DNA of 9,289 bases from Paenibacillaceae bacterium (GTDB taxonomy: Bacteria; Bacillota; Bacilli; Paenibacillales; YIM-B00363): NCBI GenBank assembly GCA_018969805.1, contig JAGWXQ010000041.1, positions 1-9,289 of the forward strand, read 5' to 3'. The position numbers and the translations under genes are program-made. Position 1 is the first letter of the stretch, and each line of letters opens with the position of its first letter. Below, piece after piece: positions 8,197-9,289 of the stretch. The notes beneath the pieces were generated by a model. The model did no database searches, was not told where the DNA came from, and was given only the letters and a program-made list of their open reading frames with translations.

Positions 8197-8212
8197 TTTG
8201 TGTGTACACAAA
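8197..8212. repeat. near-perfect inverted repeat between tRNA-Gly and ppc
   Basis: TTTGTG and CACAAA arms around TGTA, in the 64-nt gap 8152-8215 between the last tRNA and ppc. On the minus strand it comes just after a run of six Ts that follows the tRNA. A stem of six mostly A-U pairs without a following T-run is too weak for an ordinary terminator. An operator or chance palindrome are both possible. The rest of the gap shows no promoter with good -35 and -10 boxes. Confidence 0.3.
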
Positions 8213-8215
8213 AAA

Positions 8216-8286
8216 AGCGGGTGATGGGAATCGAACCCACGCTACCAGCTTGGAAGGCTGGAGTTCTACCATTGAACTACACCCGC
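8216..8286 (-). tRNA. tRNA-Gly (anticodon TCC)
   Basis: 71 nt, full cloverleaf. Acceptor GCGGGTG pairs perfectly with CACCCGC, the anticodon loop CTTCCAA puts TCC at 8252-8254, and the T-loop is TTCGATT. The discriminator is U and CCA is not encoded; six Ts follow directly. Reads GGA and GGG glycine codons. Last tRNA of the array. Confidence 0.97.
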
Positions 8287-8324
8287 AAATAACAACAGAT
8301 GGCACATAACGCCATCCGCCTTGA

Positions 8325-8398
8325 TCGGGACGACACGATTCGAACATGCGACCCCCTGGTCCCAAACCAGGTGCTCTACCAAGCTGAGCTACGTCCCG
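8325..8398 (-). tRNA. tRNA-Pro (anticodon TGG)
   Basis: 74 nt. Acceptor CGGGACG/CGTCCCG, anticodon loop TTTGGGA with TGG at 8362-8364, T-loop TTCGAAT. The T-stem contains two G-U pairs (GCATG with CGTGT). Discriminator A, CCA not encoded. The 38 nt to the next tRNA (8287-8324) hold nothing recognised. Confidence 0.97.
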
Positions 8399-8408
8399 AA
8401 AAAACCTA

Positions 8409-8485
8409 TGGCGTGCCCTGAGAGATTCGAACTCCCGACCTTTTGATTCGTAGTCAAACGCTCTATCCAGCTGAGCTAAGGGCAC
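8409..8485 (-). tRNA. tRNA-Arg (anticodon ACG)
   Basis: 77 nt including an encoded CCA. Acceptor GTGCCCT/AGGGCAC, anticodon loop CTACGAA with ACG at 8449-8451. A34 is expected to be deaminated to inosine so that CGU, CGC and CGA are read. Discriminator G. A T6 tract follows before tRNA-Pro. Confidence 0.97.
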
Positions 8486-8495
8486 ACGATACATA

Positions 8496-8570
8496 TGGAG
8501 CGGACGATGGGATTCGAACCCACGACCCTCGCCTTGGCAAGGCGATGCTCTACCACTGAGCCACGACCGC
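8496..8570 (-). tRNA. tRNA-Gly (anticodon GCC)
   Basis: 75 nt including an encoded CCA after discriminator U. Anticodon loop TTGCCAA with GCC at 8536-8538, D-arm GCTC/GAGC, T-loop TTCGAAT. The acceptor strands GCGGTCG and CGTCCGC leave a U5-U68 mismatch, unusual for an otherwise normal tRNA. A promoter-like element ends 4 nt upstream. Confidence 0.96.
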
Positions 8571-8574
8571 ATTG

Positions 8575-8603
8575 AGTATATCATACTCCGCCGATACATG
8601 CAA
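8575..8603 (-). promoter_or_regulatory. candidate internal sigma-A promoter before tRNA-Gly(GCC)
   Basis: TTGCAT (8598-8603), a 17-nt spacer, then the extended -10 TGATATACT with hexamer TATACT at 8575-8580. The -35 box matches the consensus only in TTG. It sits in one of the two longest gaps of the array. The hexamer ends 4 nt before the tRNA 5' end, which is very close for a normal start site. The perfect inverted repeat GAGTAT-ATC-ATACTC (8574-8588) overlaps the -10. Confidence 0.35.
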
Positions 8604-8621
8604 GCGAATACATCACTTCTC

Positions 8622-8701
8622 TGCGCGTGGAGGGACTTGAACCCCCACGGTTGCCCGCCAGATCCTAAGTCTGGTGCGTCTGCCAATTCCGCCACACGCG
8701 C
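8622..8701 (-). tRNA. tRNA-Leu (anticodon TAG)
   Basis: 80 nt class II tRNA with a long variable arm (about 11 nt, CGGGCAACCGT). Acceptor GCGCGTG/CACGCGC, anticodon loop CTTAGGA with TAG at 8665-8667, T-loop TTCAAGT. Discriminator A, CCA not encoded. Reads CUN leucine codons, mainly CUA and CUG. Confidence 0.96.
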
Positions 8702-8719
8702 ATGCGTCAAACGAACGAC

Positions 8720-8792
8720 TGAGCCATGAAGGACTCGAACCTTCGACTCCCTGATTAAAAGTCAGGTGCTCTACCAACTGAGCTAATGGCTC
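8720..8792 (-). tRNA. tRNA-Lys (anticodon TTT)
   Basis: 73 nt. Acceptor GAGCCAT/ATGGCTC, anticodon loop CTTTTAA with TTT at 8757-8759, T-loop TTCGAGT. Discriminator A, CCA not encoded. Lies 5 nt after tRNA-Gln and 18 nt before tRNA-Leu. Confidence 0.97.
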
Positions 8793-8797
8793 ATGGA

Positions 8798-8869
8798 CTG
8801 GGGATCCAGGGATCGAACCTGGGAATGACGGAGTCAAAGTCCGTTGCCTTACCGCTTGGCTAATCCCCA
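8798..8869 (-). tRNA. tRNA-Gln (anticodon TTG)
   Basis: 72 nt. Acceptor TGGGGAT/ATCCCCA with the U1-A72 pair typical of tRNA-Gln, anticodon loop CTTTGAC with TTG at 8835-8837. Discriminator G; the sequence then reads TCCA, so CCA is not in register and must be added. The 62 nt upstream (8870-8931) contain no gene, promoter or hairpin that I can support. Confidence 0.97.
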
Positions 8870-8931
8870 TCGTCTGCAACCAACGAACACTGAGGATTGA
8901 CCATACACTCCCATAAACGCTCAATCGACTT

Positions 8932-9006
8932 TGGTGACCCGTAGGGGATTCGAACCCCTGTTACCTCCGTGAAAGGGAGGTGTCTTAACCACTTGACCAA
9001 CGGGCC
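8932..9006 (-). tRNA. tRNA-Glu (anticodon TTC)
   Basis: 75 nt including an encoded CCA. Acceptor GGCCCGT/ACGGGTC, anticodon loop CTTTCAC with TTC at 8971-8973, discriminator A as in B. subtilis tRNA-Glu. Besides translation, this tRNA would also supply Glu-tRNA for tetrapyrrole synthesis if the organism uses the C5 route. Confidence 0.97.
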
Positions 9007-9013
9007 ACGAACA

Positions 9014-9086
9014 TGCTCCCAACCGGAATCGAACCGGCGACCTCATCCTTACCATGGATGCACTCTGCCGACTGAGCTATAGGAGC
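9014..9086 (-). tRNA. tRNA-Thr (anticodon GGT)
   Basis: 73 nt. Acceptor GCTCCTA/TGGGAGC with one G-U pair, anticodon loop ATGGTAA with GGT at 9051-9053, T-loop TTCGATT. Discriminator A, CCA not encoded. Only 7 nt separate it from tRNA-Glu. Confidence 0.97.
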
Positions 9087-9102
9087 TCGAAATACGAAAA
9101 AA

Positions 9103-9175
9103 CTCCCTGAACAGGACTCGAACCTGTGACAACTCGGTTAACAGCCGAGTGCTCTACCAACTGAGCTATCAGGGA
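9103..9175 (-). tRNA. tRNA-Asn (anticodon GTT)
   Basis: 73 nt. Acceptor TCCCTGA/TCAGGGA, anticodon loop CTGTTAA with GTT at 9140-9142, T-loop TTCGAGT. Discriminator G, CCA not encoded; six Ts follow. First tRNA after the 5S gene and only 4 nt from it. Confidence 0.97.
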
Positions 9176-9179
9176 ACGT

Positions 9180-9289
9180 GCAAGGCGACGACCTATTCTA
9201 CCAGCACCCTGCGGTGCGAGTACGTTTGGCGCAGGAGGGCTTAACGGCCGTGTTCGGGATGGGAACGGGTGGGACCCCTCCGCAATCGT
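9180..9289 (-). rRNA. rrf: 5S ribosomal RNA, 5' end outside the window
   Basis: About 110 nt of 5S rRNA. The conserved CCCGTTCCCATCCCGAACAC segment with the following GTTAAGC is present, as are the loop-E side GGTAGAATAGG and a 3' strand ending in GTCGTCGCCTTGC. From base pairing of that 3' strand about 8 nt of the 5' strand lie beyond position 9289. The 3' end is placed by comparison with Bacillus 5S rRNA, so a few nt of error are possible. 23S and 16S genes are expected upstream, outside the window. Confidence 0.95.

Noticed and set aside
8152..8211. TTG at 8211 as the start of ppc
   Set aside because: It would add 20 Cys-rich residues without similarity to PEP carboxylases, and the TTG sits in the T-run directly behind the tRNA.
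8152..8215. Promoter for ppc (TTGTGT, 17 nt, CATCGT)
   Set aside because: Each box matches consensus at only three of six positions, which is what chance gives.
8135..8710. Minus-strand open frame of 191 codons across the tRNAs
   Set aside because: It is translated tRNA sequence (segments such as VAELADAPDLGSGG are a well-known artefact), and cloverleafs explain the conservation.
8613..8924. Minus-strand open frame of 103 codons across tRNA-Gln, Lys and Leu
   Set aside because: Also translated tRNA sequence; not a protein gene.
8870..8931. Possible promoter between tRNA-Glu and tRNA-Gln (TTGAGC ... TATGGT)
   Set aside because: The spacer is 13 nt, too short for a sigma-A promoter.

Overview
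Everything that can be supported in this window lies on the minus strand, so transcription runs from high to low coordinates. In that order the window holds the 3' part of a 5S rRNA gene, ten tRNA genes, ppc (phosphoenolpyruvate carboxylase), cdaA (diadenylate cyclase), cdaR (YbbR protein), glmM (phosphoglucosamine mutase) and glmS (glucosamine-6-phosphate synthase). The cdaA-cdaR-glmM-glmS order is the conserved block of Bacillota, and the 5S-Asn-Thr-Glu tRNA start, the AGGAGG-type ribosome binding sites and the frequent GTG starts also fit class Bacilli. GC content looks moderate (about half). I cannot name a genus.

Region 8216-9289 is the end of an rRNA operon: partial 5S, then tRNA-Asn, Thr, Glu, Gln, Lys, Leu(TAG), Gly(GCC), Arg(ACG), Pro(TGG) and Gly(TCC). 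Only Glu, Gly(GCC) and Arg carry a gene-encoded CCA. The only internal gaps over 40 nt are 8870-8931 (nothing recognised) and 8571-8621 (a promoter-like extended -10 box overlapping a small palindrome).

Region 14-8151 is a tight protein operon. ppc starts 64 nt after the last tRNA, with no convincing terminator or promoter between them. ppc and cdaA are separated by 68 nt at most, cdaA and cdaR overlap by 8 nt, and cdaR-glmM and glmM-glmS are separated by 13 and 19 nt. GlmS makes glucosamine-6-phosphate and GlmM converts it to glucosamine-1-phosphate for UDP-GlcNAc and peptidoglycan. CdaA makes c-di-AMP, and CdaR and GlmM are its known partners. PEP carboxylase supplies oxaloacetate and occupies the place that sigW-rsiW hold upstream of cdaA in Bacillus subtilis.

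I see no new defence, mobile or biosynthetic system. The points worth a second look are: a likely AUC initiation codon for cdaA; absence of room for the glmS ribozyme in front of glmS; strong enrichment of the palindrome CGATCG in the protein genes (21 copies); the stable-RNA array running straight into ppc-cdaA; an RHK instead of RHR motif in CdaA; and oddities in the tRNA array (acceptor-stem U-U mismatch, 4-nt 5S-tRNA spacer, internal promoter-like site).
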